A stretch of 14,197 bases of DNA from an uncultured Clostridia bacterium. Its GTDB lineage: Bacteria; Bacillota; Clostridia; TANB77; CAG-508. The DNA is taken from positions 1 through 14,197 of the forward strand of contig CALXJN010000032.1 of the NCBI GenBank assembly GCA_944388635.1. The letters run 5' to 3'. Numbering within the stretch: position 1 is the stretch's first letter; every line of letters begins with the position of its first letter. Below, one piece after another: positions 1 to 7,125 of this stretch. The translations under genes were made by a program, and so were the position numbers. The notes below the pieces were generated by a model, which was not told where the DNA came from, did no database searches, and saw only the letters and a list, made by a program, of their open reading frames with translations.

Positions 1-107
1 TTAGTATAAGAGTTATATCTAATAATGAAATACTAAACGAAGAATATGAGAGAGACTTAGGAATAGAATCACAAAAAATTGTAAAAGAATTAATAAAGGT
101 ACTTTAA
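1..107 (+). CDS. C-terminal end of a probable 5'-methylthioadenosine/S-adenosylhomocysteine nucleosidase (partial)
   Basis: An open frame enters from the left edge (first full codon at base 3) and ends with TAA at 105-107. The 34 visible residues include IRVISNNEILNEEY near the beginning and a terminal helix ending in IVKELIKVL. This resembles the C-terminus of the PNP/UDP phosphorylase superfamily, in particular MTA/SAH nucleosidases, where an AIRIISN-like strand is followed by a last helix. Those enzymes cleave the glycosidic bond of methylthioadenosine or S-adenosylhomocysteine in methionine salvage. The catalytic part lies outside the window, so the family call rests on a short tail recognised from memory. 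A hairpin terminator starts four bases after the stop, so this gene probably ends its transcript here. Confidence 0.5.
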   Translation, partial: SIRVISNNEILNEEYERDLGIESQKIVKELIKVL

Positions 108-110
108 AAT

Positions 111-154
111 GAGGTTGCGATTTGCGAGGCAGAAACGTCCCAAATCGCAACCTC
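111..154 (+). terminator. Perfect 14-bp hairpin, probable transcription terminator
   Basis: GAGGTTGCGATTTG at 111-124 pairs perfectly with CAAATCGCAACCTC at 141-154 around a 16-base loop. It begins directly after the upstream stop codon. The following tract (TATTTACATAAATTTT) is a poor U-run, so termination may be inefficient or the hairpin may be a mobile palindromic repeat that also serves as a 3' end. Confidence 0.6.
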
Positions 155-191
155 TATTTACATAAATTTTCCGTTGCTCTCAGAAAAACCA

Positions 192-408
192 ATGAATAAC
201 AAAGTCAGAAAACCAACGAATTTTGCCAGAGAGAAGGGCATAACGCTAATTGCGTTTTACAATAATAGTTCTTGTAATATTAGCAGCAGTATCTATTAAT
301 GCAATATATGATTCTAATATTATACGATTTTCAGTAAATGGAACAACATATTATTTAAGAGTAATAGTAACAGATAAAGCAGGAAAGCAAACAACTTATA
401 TTGTATAA
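192..408 (+). pseudogene. Decayed prepilin-like surface protein relic
   Basis: An ATG at 192 opens a reading frame for MNNKVRKPTNFAREKGITLIA, ending at 254. KGITLIA is the classic leader and cleavage region of clostridial type IV prepilin-like proteins. The frame then fails and runs to a stop at 297-299. In another frame, from 259, the sequence continues as TIIVLVILAAVSINAIYDSN, the expected hydrophobic helix after the leader. Normally three residues (such as LVI) link the two parts; here nine bases are replaced by four (TTTT at 255-258). The second frame continues into VNGTTYYLRVIVTDKAGKQ, a strand like those in bacterial Ig-type repeats, and stops at 406-408. Only about 70 codons remain, so the middle of the gene has also been lost. 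No good ribosome binding site precedes the ATG. It is almost certainly non-functional. Confidence 0.7.
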
Positions 409-446
409 AAATTCTATATATTTTTGAAATAAATTAATAATCATAG

Positions 447-493
447 TGCAGATTTTCTTTAAATAAAATTTATACTTCCAAAATCTACATTTT
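447..493 (+). terminator. AT-rich hairpin with U-tract, possible weak terminator
   Basis: TGCAGATTTT at 447-456 can pair with AAAATCTACA at 480-489 (one G-U pair) over a 23-base loop, followed by TTTT at 490-493. It lies after the prepilin relic and just before the purL promoter, so it could insulate purL. The long loop and low GC make it a weak candidate. Confidence 0.35.
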
Positions 494-516
494 ATCTATA
501 CTTATTCAAAAAAATG

Positions 517-525
517 TGATATAAT
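517..525 (+). promoter_or_regulatory. Extended -10 promoter of purL
   Basis: TGATATAAT at 517-525 is a perfect extended -10 element (TG-n-TATAAT). No convincing -35 box lies 17 bases upstream (TATACT at 497-502). Transcription should start near 532, giving a leader of about 34 bases. That is too short for a purine riboswitch, and none is visible. It also argues against the upstream in-frame ATG at 530 as start codon. Confidence 0.65.
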
Positions 526-565
526 ACTTATGTTAAAATTTATGTATACAATTTTGGAGGTTGTT

Positions 566-3500
566 ATGGTAAAAAGAATTTTTGTACAAAAAAAAGAAGG
601 TTATGATGTAGAAGCAAAAGGAGTACTTACAGATTTAAGAGAAAATTTACAAATATATAACCTAGAAAATGTAATCATATTAAACAGGTACGATGTAGAA
701 GGCATAAGTGAGGAAATATTTGAAAAAGCAAAGAATACTATTTTTTCAGAACCACAAGTAGATATATGCTATGAAGAAGAATACAAAAAAGACGAAAAAG
801 ATACAATTTTTGGAGTAGAATTTTTACCAGGGCAATTCGACCAGAGAGCAAATTCATTATCAGAATGTTTGCAAATTATAGCAGGAGGAGAAAGACTAAC
901 TGCTAAGTCTGCAAAAATTTATGTTCTTAAAGGAAACTTAAACGAAAGTGATATAAATAAAATAAAAGCATATTTAATAAATCCAGTAGATTCAAGAGAA
1001 TGTTCATTAGAAAAACCAGAAACATTAAAAGATGAAATGCAAGAACCAGAAGATGTAAAAATCGTAGAAGGCTTTATGACTATGACAGATGAAAATGTAA
1101 AACATTTCTATGATAAATATGGTTTTGCAATGGACATAGAAGATTTAAAATTCTGTCAAAGATATTTTAGAGATGTAGAAAAAAGAGATCCTACAATGAC
1201 AGAAATGAAAATGATAGATACATATTGGTCAGACCATTGTAGACATACAACATTTATGACAAAACTTGAAGTAATAGACATTAAATGGGATTTATTAGAA
1301 AAAATATTTGAAGAATATAAGAATTCAAGAGAATATGTGTATGAAAATAAAAAAGCAAAAGATATATGCTTAATGGATATTGCAACAATTGCAGTAAAAG
1401 AATTAAAGAAAAAGAATTTACTTAAAGACTTAGATGAATCAGAAGAAATAAATGCTTGTAGTATTAAGGCAAATATTTTAGTTGATGGAAAAGAAGAAGA
1501 ATATTTAATAATGTTCAAAAATGAAACACATAACCACCCAACAGAAATAGAACCATTTGGAGGAGCTGCAACATGCCTAGGAGGTGCAATAAGAGATCCA
1601 CTTTCAGGCAGAGTATATGTATATCAAGCAATGCGTGTTACAGGTTGTGGCGATCCAAGAAAAACAGTTGCAGAAACACTTCCAAATAAATTACCACAAA
1701 GAAAGTTAACAAATGAAGCGGCAAGAGGATATAGTTCATATGGTAACCAAATAGGACTTGCAACAGGACAAGTTGCAGAAATATATCATGAAGGATATGT
1801 TGCAAAAAGAATGGAAATAGGAGCACTAATTGGAGCAGCACCTTCTAAGAATGTTGTAAGAGAAAGACCAATTCCGGGAGATAAAATAATTTTACTCGGA
1901 GGTAAAACAGGTAGAGATGGATGTGGAGGAGCAACAGGTTCTTCAAAAGCACATAATAGTAAATCTCTTGCAACATGCGGAGCAGAAGTACAAAAAGGAA
2001 ATGCACCAGAGGAAAGAAAAATACAAAGATTATTTAGAAATGAAGAAGTTACAAAACTTATAAAAAGATGTAATGACTTTGGAGCAGGGGGAGTATCAGT
2101 TGCAATAGGAGAACTTGCAGACGGATTAGAGATAAACCTAGATAAAGTTCCAAAGAAATATGAAGGACTTGACGGAACAGAACTTGCAATATCAGAGTCA
2201 CAAGAAAGAATGGCTGTTGTTGTTGCAAAAGAAAATGTAGAAAAATTTATGGAATTATCAGAAAAAGAAAACCTAGAAGCAACAGTTGTTGCAGAGGTTT
2301 CTGAAAATCCAAGAGTAAAAATGTATTGGAGAGGCAAATTAATTGTTGACCTTAGCCGTGAATTTTTAAATACAAATGGAGGCGTTAAAAAGAGTAATGT
2401 AACAGTTAATAAGCCAAATTACGAAGAAAGCTATTTCGCAAAAAATACTGAAAATAAAGATATAGAAAAAACATGGAAAGAGACAGTACAAGACTTAAAT
2501 TGTTGTTCACAAAAAGGGCTAGTAGAAAGATTTGATAGTTCAATTGGTGCTGGAACTGTACTTATGCCTTTTGGTGGAAAATATCAATTAACTCCACAAG
2601 AAGGAATGTGTGCAAGAATTCCAACTTTAAAAGGTTATACAAATTCAGGAACAATAATGACTTATGGATATAACCCAGAAATTGCAACTTGGAGCCCATT
2701 CCATGGAGCAATATATGCAATAGTTGAGGCAATCACAAAATATGTAGCAATAGGCGGAGACTATAAAAAAGCATGGCTAACACTTCAAGAGTATTTTGAA
2801 AGATTAAGAGATGACTCTAAAAGGTGGGGAAAACCATTTGCAGCATTACTTGGTGCATATTATGTACAAGAAAAACTAGGAATTGCAGCAATAGGTGGAA
2901 AAGACAGTATGTCAGGTTCATATAATGAATTAGATGTACCACCAACACTTTGTGCATTTTGTGTAGGCACAGTAGATACAAATAAAGTTGTATCTAGCGA
3001 ATTTAAAAATAAAAATTCAAAAGTTGTAATACTAAAAACAAAAATAGATAAAGATTTCTTACTAGACTTTGAAGATTTGAAAGAAAATTATGAGATAGTA
3101 CATAAATTAATAAATGAAAATAAAGTACTTTCAGCAATGACTGTAAGAAATGGCGGACTTGCAGATGTTATAACAAAAATGTGTATTGGAAATAAAATCG
3201 GATTTAAGTTTGAAAATGATGTAGACGTATTTAAGCCAATGTATGGTACATTTGTATTAGAACTAAGAGAAGATGTACAAAATGCAAAACTAGAAGTTTT
3301 AGGAACTACAACTGAAAAAGAAGAAATAGAAATAAAGAATGTAAAACTTAATCTTGATGAACTTATAAAATTATGGGAAGAGCCACTTGAAAAAGTATTC
3401 CCAACCAAAGCAAAGAAAATAGAAAAAGAATGCGAAAATATTGTAAGTGATAAAAAATGCACAATAGTTGCAAGTTCAAAATTTGCAAAACCAAGAGTAT

Positions 3501-4288
3501 TTATACCAGTATTTCCGGGAACAAACTGTGAATATGATACAGCTAAGGCTTTTGAAGATGCTGGAGCAGTAGCTAATATAGAAATATTTAGAAATTTAAA
3601 GGCAAATGATATTCAAGACTCTATAAATGAATTTGCAAAAGCAATAGAAGAAGCTCAAATCATTATGATACCGGGAGGATTTAGCGCAGGAGATGAACCA
3701 GACGGCTCTGGAAAATTCATAGCCTCCGTATTTAGAAATCCAAGATTAAAAGAGCTAATACATAAACATTTATATGAAAGAGACGGATTAATGTTAGGTA
3801 TTTGCAACGGATTCCAAGCTTTAGTAAAATTAGGATTATTACCTTATGGAGATATAATGGATATGACAAGCAACATGCCAACACTTACATTTAATGATAT
3901 TGCAAAAAAAAAAAAAAAAATGGTTAGAACAAAGGTTGTATCAAAATTGTCTCCTTGGTTTAACAAAGTAGAACTAGGACAAGAATTTATTGTACCAGTA
4001 TCTCATGGAGAAGGTAAATTTGTTGCAAATGAAGAGACATTGAAAATGCTAAAAGAAAATGGACAAATAGCAACACAATATGTTGATTTAAACGGAAATG
4101 CAACATATGATATTGACTATAATCCTAATGGCTCAGTTCTTGCGATAGAAGGTATAACAAGTAAGGACGGAAGAATATTAGGCAAAATGGGACATGCAGA
4201 AAGATGTTATAGAGGAGTTACAAAGAATGTTCCAGGAGAATATGATATTAAAATTTTTGAAGCTGGAGTAGATTATTTCAAAAAATAA
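566..4288 (+). CDS. purL: Phosphoribosylformylglycinamidine synthase, single-chain PurL
   Basis: This cytoplasmic enzyme converts FGAR, glutamine and ATP to FGAM, the fourth step of de novo purine synthesis. The 1240-residue protein is the long type with fused glutaminase (E. coli PurL has about 1295). In order it shows the YWSDHCRHTTF motif, the first synthase half with NETHNHPTEIEPFGGAAT, the glycine-rich GGKTGRDGCGGATG segment, the FGAGGVSVAIGELADG motif, the second synthase half, and a class I glutaminase domain over roughly the last 260 residues. The glutaminase triad is visible: Cys1080 in LGICNGF, His1210 and Glu1212 in MGHAERC. Start 566 has GGAGG at 556-560; an in-frame ATG at 530 lies at the promoter and is rejected. 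trmB follows 60 bases later. An A17 run sits in the glutaminase part, but length there matches the family. Confidence 0.97.
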   Translation: MVKRIFVQKKEGYDVEAKGVLTDLRENLQIYNLENVIILNRYDVEGISEEIFEKAKNTIFSEPQVDICYEEEYKKDEKDTIFGVEFLPGQFDQRANSLSECLQIIAGGERLTAKSAKIYVLKGNLNESDINKIKAYLINPVDSRECSLEKPETLKDEMQEPEDVKIVEGFMTMTDENVKHFYDKYGFAMDIEDLKFCQRYFRDVEKRDPTMTEMKMIDTYWSDHCRHTTFMTKLEVIDIKWDLLEKIFEEYKNSREYVYENKKAKDICLMDIATIAVKELKKKNLLKDLDESEEINACSIKANILVDGKEEEYLIMFKNETHNHPTEIEPFGGAATCLGGAIRDPLSGRVYVYQAMRVTGCGDPRKTVAETLPNKLPQRKLTNEAARGYSSYGNQIGLATGQVAEIYHEGYVAKRMEIGALIGAAPSKNVVRERPIPGDKIILLGGKTGRDGCGGATGSSKAHNSKSLATCGAEVQKGNAPEERKIQRLFRNEEVTKLIKRCNDFGAGGVSVAIGELADGLEINLDKVPKKYEGLDGTELAISESQERMAVVVAKENVEKFMELSEKENLEATVVAEVSENPRVKMYWRGKLIVDLSREFLNTNGGVKKSNVTVNKPNYEESYFAKNTENKDIEKTWKETVQDLNCCSQKGLVERFDSSIGAGTVLMPFGGKYQLTPQEGMCARIPTLKGYTNSGTIMTYGYNPEIATWSPFHGAIYAIVEAITKYVAIGGDYKKAWLTLQEYFERLRDDSKRWGKPFAALLGAYYVQEKLGIAAIGGKDSMSGSYNELDVPPTLCAFCVGTVDTNKVVSSEFKNKNSKVVILKTKIDKDFLLDFEDLKENYEIVHKLINENKVLSAMTVRNGGLADVITKMCIGNKIGFKFENDVDVFKPMYGTFVLELREDVQNAKLEVLGTTTEKEEIEIKNVKLNLDELIKLWEEPLEKVFPTKAKKIEKECENIVSDKKCTIVASSKFAKPRVFIPVFPGTNCEYDTAKAFEDAGAVANIEIFRNLKANDIQDSINEFAKAIEEAQIIMIPGGFSAGDEPDGSGKFIASVFRNPRLKELIHKHLYERDGLMLGICNGFQALVKLGLLPYGDIMDMTSNMPTLTFNDIAKKKKKMVRTKVVSKLSPWFNKVELGQEFIVPVSHGEGKFVANEETLKMLKENGQIATQYVDLNGNATYDIDYNPNGSVLAIEGITSKDGRILGKMGHAERCYRGVTKNVPGEYDIKIFEAGVDYFKK
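3904..3920 (+). repeat. A17 homopolymer inside purL
   Basis: Seventeen consecutive A bases encode the end of an Ala codon, five Lys codons and the first base of an ATG (AKKKKKM). PurL homologues have a segment of equal length here (of the IGRHQSRMVRT kind), so the recorded length keeps the frame. Such a run is prone to polymerase slippage and to sequencing error. Confidence 0.9.
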
Positions 4289-4348
4289 ACTTTGCTGTAT
4301 GCACCAAATAACTTGAAAAACAGATTAAAATGTAAAAGGAAAGGTAAA

Positions 4349-5008
4349 ATGCGAATTAGATATAAGAAATGGGCAAGACCAGAACTTGAGGCTTGTAAAT
4401 TTTATATAGATAATCCAGAAGAACTCAGGGGCAAATGGAGTGAGGCTTTTAATAAAAAAGCCCCACTCCATATTGAACTTGGCTGCGGAAAAGGCTCATT
4501 TATAGCAGAACTTGCATCTTCTAATTTAAATATTAATTATATTGCAGTAGATATGGTAGATGCAATGCTTGGACTTAGCAAAAGAAATATTGAAAAGGCA
4601 TATTTAGAAAAAGGAATAGAACCTGAAAATATAATTCTTACAAGGCATGATATAGAAAGAATAGCATTATTTATGTCAGATAAAGACGAAGTAGAAAGAA
4701 TATATATAAATTTTTGCAACCCTTGGCCAAAACCTAAACATAGAAAGAAAAGGCTCACTCATACAAGACAATTAATGCTATATAGAGAATTTTTAAAGAA
4801 AAATGGAGAGGTATATTTTAAGACAGATGATGACGGATTATTTAATGACAGTTTGAAATATTTTGAAGAAGCTGGATTTGAAACTATAAAAAAGACATAT
4901 GATTTACATAGTGAAAATATATTTGAAAATAATATAGAAACAGAACATGAAAAAATGTATACAGAAGAAGGTAAGAAAATAAAAGCATTAATCGCAAGAA
5001 AAATGTAA
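4349..5008 (+). CDS. trmB: tRNA (guanine-N7-)-methyltransferase TrmB
   Basis: TrmB methylates N7 of G46 in the variable loop of many tRNAs using S-adenosylmethionine. The 219-residue protein begins MRIRYKKWARPEL, the usual N-terminus of the family, and has the SAM-binding loop ELGCGKGSF at about residues 43-51. The family signature NPWPKPKHRKKRL lies near 124-136, followed by the YFKTDDDGLF segment. The residues before the signature are F-C-N where many homologues have S-D. The ATG at 4349 has an AGGAAAGG ribosome binding site four bases upstream; the open frame extends to a TTG at 4292, but those extra residues do not look like TrmB. It lies 60 bases after purL on the same strand with no terminator between, so the two are probably co-transcribed. 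Confidence 0.95.
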   Translation: MRIRYKKWARPELEACKFYIDNPEELRGKWSEAFNKKAPLHIELGCGKGSFIAELASSNLNINYIAVDMVDAMLGLSKRNIEKAYLEKGIEPENIILTRHDIERIALFMSDKDEVERIYINFCNPWPKPKHRKKRLTHTRQLMLYREFLKKNGEVYFKTDDDGLFNDSLKYFEEAGFETIKKTYDLHSENIFENNIETEHEKMYTEEGKKIKALIARKM

Positions 5009-5058
5009 TAGAATGTCAATTTATTTTGCTAAAATGTACAAATAAGGTGGAGCTTGCA

Positions 5059-5109
5059 GTTTGGAACCGTCCCCATTGACAACACGGTCATTTTAGTTGT
5101 GTCCCAAAC
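5059..5109 (+). repeat. Imperfect inverted repeat, GGAACCGTCCCC type
   Basis: GTTTGGAAC at 5059-5067 pairs with GTCCCAAAC at 5101-5109 with one mismatch. ACCGT (5066-5070) and ACGGT (5084-5088), and ACAAC with GTTGT, offer alternative inner pairings. The motif recalls the GGGGACGGTTC / GTGTCCC palindromic repeats scattered in many Firmicutes genomes. It is the only GC-rich patch in the 216-base gap between trmB and fucO. I see no gene in the gap. The call as a mobile-repeat relic is from memory only. Confidence 0.4.
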
Positions 5110-5156
5110 GACCGGAGAGGAAATAAAACTTTTTCTCAAAAACTTAAATAAAAATA

Positions 5157-5185
5157 TTGAACTTAGCAAAGTATATTGATATAAT
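5157..5185 (+). promoter_or_regulatory. Strong sigma-A promoter of fucO
   Basis: The -35 box TTGAAC (5157-5162) is 17 bases from the -10 box TATAAT (5180-5185), which also carries the extended TG at 5177-5178. Transcription should start near 5192, about 33 bases before the ATG. No operator palindrome or catabolite-repression site was recognised. Confidence 0.8.
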
Positions 5186-5224
5186 ATATTCAAATTTATT
5201 GAAAGTTACGAAGGAGGAAAAAAT

Positions 5225-6376
5225 ATGTCAACAAAGTTTGTTTTAAATGAAACATCATATTTCGGAAGAGGAGCAAGAGAAGAATTAGTCGGAGAAATTA
5301 AAAAAAGAAATTTCAAAAAGGTATTTTTAGTTACTGATAAATCTCTAGTAAATGCAGGGGTTATTGATAAAGTAACAGAAGTATTAGAAAATGCAAAGAT
5401 AAAATATGACATGTATTCGGAAATAAAACCAAATCCAACAATAAAAAATGTATTAGATGGAGTTAGCGCTTGCAAAAAATCAAGAGCTGATGTAATAGTT
5501 GCAGTAGGTGGAGGCTCTAGTATGGATACTGCAAAAGGTATCTCTATTGTTATGACAAATCCAGATAGAAAAGATATTGTTTCACTAAATGGTGCATCAA
5601 ACACAGTAAATAGAGGAATGCCACTAATTGCAATGCCAACAACAGCTGGAACAGCAGCAGAAGTCACAATTAACTATGTAATAACTGATGAAGAAAGAAA
5701 GATAAAAATGGTATGTGTAGATCCAAACGACATACCAATAATTGCGATAGTTGATTCAGAGTTAATGGAAACAATGCCAAAATCACTTGCAGCAGCAACA
5801 GGTATGGATGCTCTAACACATGCTGTTGAAGGTTATATCACAAAAGCACACAATACAATGTCAGACATGTTCCACTTAAGAGCAATACAATTAATATTTG
5901 AAAATTTACCAGCAGCTGTTAATGAAAAAGAGCCACAAGCTGTTGAAAACATGGGACTTGCTCAATATATAGCTGGAATGGGATTTTCAAATGTAGGTCT
6001 TGGAATAGTTCATTCAATGGCACATCAATTAGGAGCAGTTTATGATACACCACATGGACTTGCAAATGCAATACTTTTACCAACAGTTATGAAGTTCAAT
6101 GGAGAAGTATGTTATGAAAGATTTAGAAAAATATTAATAGCTTTAGGTGTAGATGCAAGAGTATTTACAAAAGATGAAGTTATAAAAACATTTGTTGAGA
6201 AAATAAAAGATTTATCTGAAAAAGTTGGAATAACACAAACTGTAAAAGATACAGGCTGCAAAGTAGAAGATTTACCAATGCTTGCTGATAAAGCAATGGA
6301 AGATCCATGCAAACCAGGAAACCCAAGAGAAGTTACAAAAGAAGATTTTATAGAATTATTTAAACAAGCTATGTAA
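5225..6376 (+). CDS. fucO: Iron-containing alcohol dehydrogenase, lactaldehyde reductase type
   Basis: This is a group III (Fe-dependent) alcohol dehydrogenase of 383 residues, the same length as E. coli FucO. It is similar throughout its length to FucO as I recall it, including LNET(S/A)(Y/W)FGRGA at the N-terminus and PTTAGTAAEVTINYVITDEE. The NAD-binding loop is GGGSSMDTAKG (about residues 95-105). The four metal ligands align as Asp195, His199, His263 and His277, in GMDALTHAVEGY and IVHSMAH...TPHG. FucO reduces L-lactaldehyde to 1,2-propanediol with NADH and regenerates NAD+; related clostridial enzymes reduce other short aldehydes, so the true substrate is uncertain. No fucose or rhamnose genes are adjacent. 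An AAGGAGG site lies seven bases before the ATG. The gene has its own promoter and a strong terminator and appears monocistronic. Confidence 0.92.
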   Translation: MSTKFVLNETSYFGRGAREELVGEIKKRNFKKVFLVTDKSLVNAGVIDKVTEVLENAKIKYDMYSEIKPNPTIKNVLDGVSACKKSRADVIVAVGGGSSMDTAKGISIVMTNPDRKDIVSLNGASNTVNRGMPLIAMPTTAGTAAEVTINYVITDEERKIKMVCVDPNDIPIIAIVDSELMETMPKSLAAATGMDALTHAVEGYITKAHNTMSDMFHLRAIQLIFENLPAAVNEKEPQAVENMGLAQYIAGMGFSNVGLGIVHSMAHQLGAVYDTPHGLANAILLPTVMKFNGEVCYERFRKILIALGVDARVFTKDEVIKTFVEKIKDLSEKVGITQTVKDTGCKVEDLPMLADKAMEDPCKPGNPREVTKEDFIELFKQAM

Positions 6377-6383
6377 GAAAATA

Positions 6384-6415
6384 GGACGTTAGCGGAAGCT
6401 TTGCTTCCGACGTCC
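6384..6415 (+). other. GC-rich hairpin after fucO
   Basis: GGACGT (6384-6389) pairs with ACGTCC (6410-6415), and inside it GGAAGC (6394-6399) pairs with GCTTCC (6403-6408) across a TTT loop. No U-tract follows, so it is not a typical intrinsic terminator. It may protect the fucO mRNA 3' end or be a palindromic repeat. The rest of the gap up to the next terminator shows nothing else. Confidence 0.55.
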
Positions 6416-6479
6416 ACATGTGTGTTTTGCTTCAAAAATACTTACCGCCAAAGGGAAATTAACCTTGTTGTATAGAAAG

Positions 6480-6531
6480 AATAAAGATTTTCTAAAGAAT
6501 TAGTCTTCAGAAAATCTTTATTTTGTTTTTT
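6480..6531 (+). terminator. Intrinsic terminator of fucO
   Basis: A perfect 14-bp stem, AATAAAGATTTTCT at 6480-6493 with AGAAAATCTTTATT at 6509-6522, is followed by a T-rich run TTTTGTTTTTT (6521-6531). It acts on plus-strand transcription; there is no matching U-tract on the other side. The stem core AGATTTTCT recurs in the rpiB-trpS gap. Confidence 0.85.
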
Positions 6532-6573
6532 ATCCCAAAATACATTTAATAGCTTTTTATTTTTGAAGTATCA

Positions 6574-6582
6574 TGGTATAAT
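6574..6582 (+). promoter_or_regulatory. Extended -10 promoter ahead of the vanZ-thrS cluster
   Basis: TGGTATAAT at 6574-6582 is an extended -10 element with no clear -35 (TTTTTA at 6554-6559). It is the only promoter I can see upstream of the vanZ-like gene and thrS. No T-box leader, the usual control of thrS in Firmicutes, is present between here and thrS. Confidence 0.6.
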
Positions 6583-6626
6583 TAGTTAGAAATAATTTAA
6601 TAAAGGAGAAAATTGATAAAAACAAA

Positions 6627-7125
6627 ATGAAAAAGCTAAGAATAATCTTTCTAATTTTAATGTTTTTATGGATGATTACTGTATTTTTATTTTCAAATGA
6701 GCCTTCTGATAAATCTAAAAATACAAGCTCTTTTGTAACAGAAATAATTGCAAATATAATTTACGGGGATAATTTACCAACAGAAGAATTAGAAAATAAA
6801 ATACAAGAATTGGATCCAATAATTCGAAAACTTGCACATTACACGCTATATACAGCAGGTGGGATTTTTATATGTTTTACAATAAATACATATGAATTAG
6901 ATATAAAGAAAAAAATATTTATCTCACAAGCAATTGGTACTTTTTATGCAATAACAGATGAAGTGCACCAATATTTTATCCCACGGTAGAAGTGCAAAAG
7001 CTTTAGACGTATTTATTGACTCTTTGGGTATATTTACAGGAATAATATTTGTGTTGATTTTACTTAAAATTTGTAGTATAATTAAAAAATACATTGAAGA
7101 AAGAGAAAGGGGTAAAACGGTATGA
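6627..7125 (+). CDS. VanZ-like membrane protein, interrupted by a +1 frameshift at a CGG codon
   Basis: Read as given, the frame from ATG 6627 stops at TAG 6987-6989 after 120 residues, ending DEVHQYFIPR. In the +1 frame the sequence continues as GRSAKALDVFIDSLGIFTG and ends at TGA 7123-7125. Joining them by skipping C6984 restores the VanZ family hallmark (DE-hHQ-hhPGRS-s--DhhhDslG) and gives a 165-residue protein. An N-terminal membrane helix (about residues 4-22), a middle hydrophobic stretch and a C-terminal helix are visible. VanZ-like proteins are poorly understood; one confers teicoplanin resistance in a van cluster, but nothing here indicates that role. The best AAGGAG site (6603-6608) is 18 bases before the ATG, unusually far. 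The restored stop overlaps the thrS start (ATGA). The break may be decay, error, or recoding. Confidence 0.75.
6984..6987 (+). other. Candidate +1 recoding site CGGT in the vanZ-like gene
   Basis: The zero-frame codons read CCA CGG TAG. The family sequence needs Pro-Gly-Arg-Ser, which appears if CGGT is read as one four-base glycine codon. The codon position and inserted base are the same in kind as in obgE at 11362. Confidence 0.5.

Noticed and set aside
192..299. Prepilin relic as a third CGG-type recoding event
   Set aside because: No CGG occurs at its break; nine bases are replaced by four and the middle of the gene is missing, so it is ordinary decay.
530..565. In-frame ATG at 530 as the start of purL
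   Set aside because: It lies at the predicted transcription start just after the -10 box and has no ribosome binding site; ATG 566 has GGAGG at proper distance and begins like PurL.
4292..4348. TTG at 4292 as the start of trmB
   Set aside because: The extra 19 residues do not resemble TrmB, and ATG 4349 has a good ribosome binding site and the family N-terminus.
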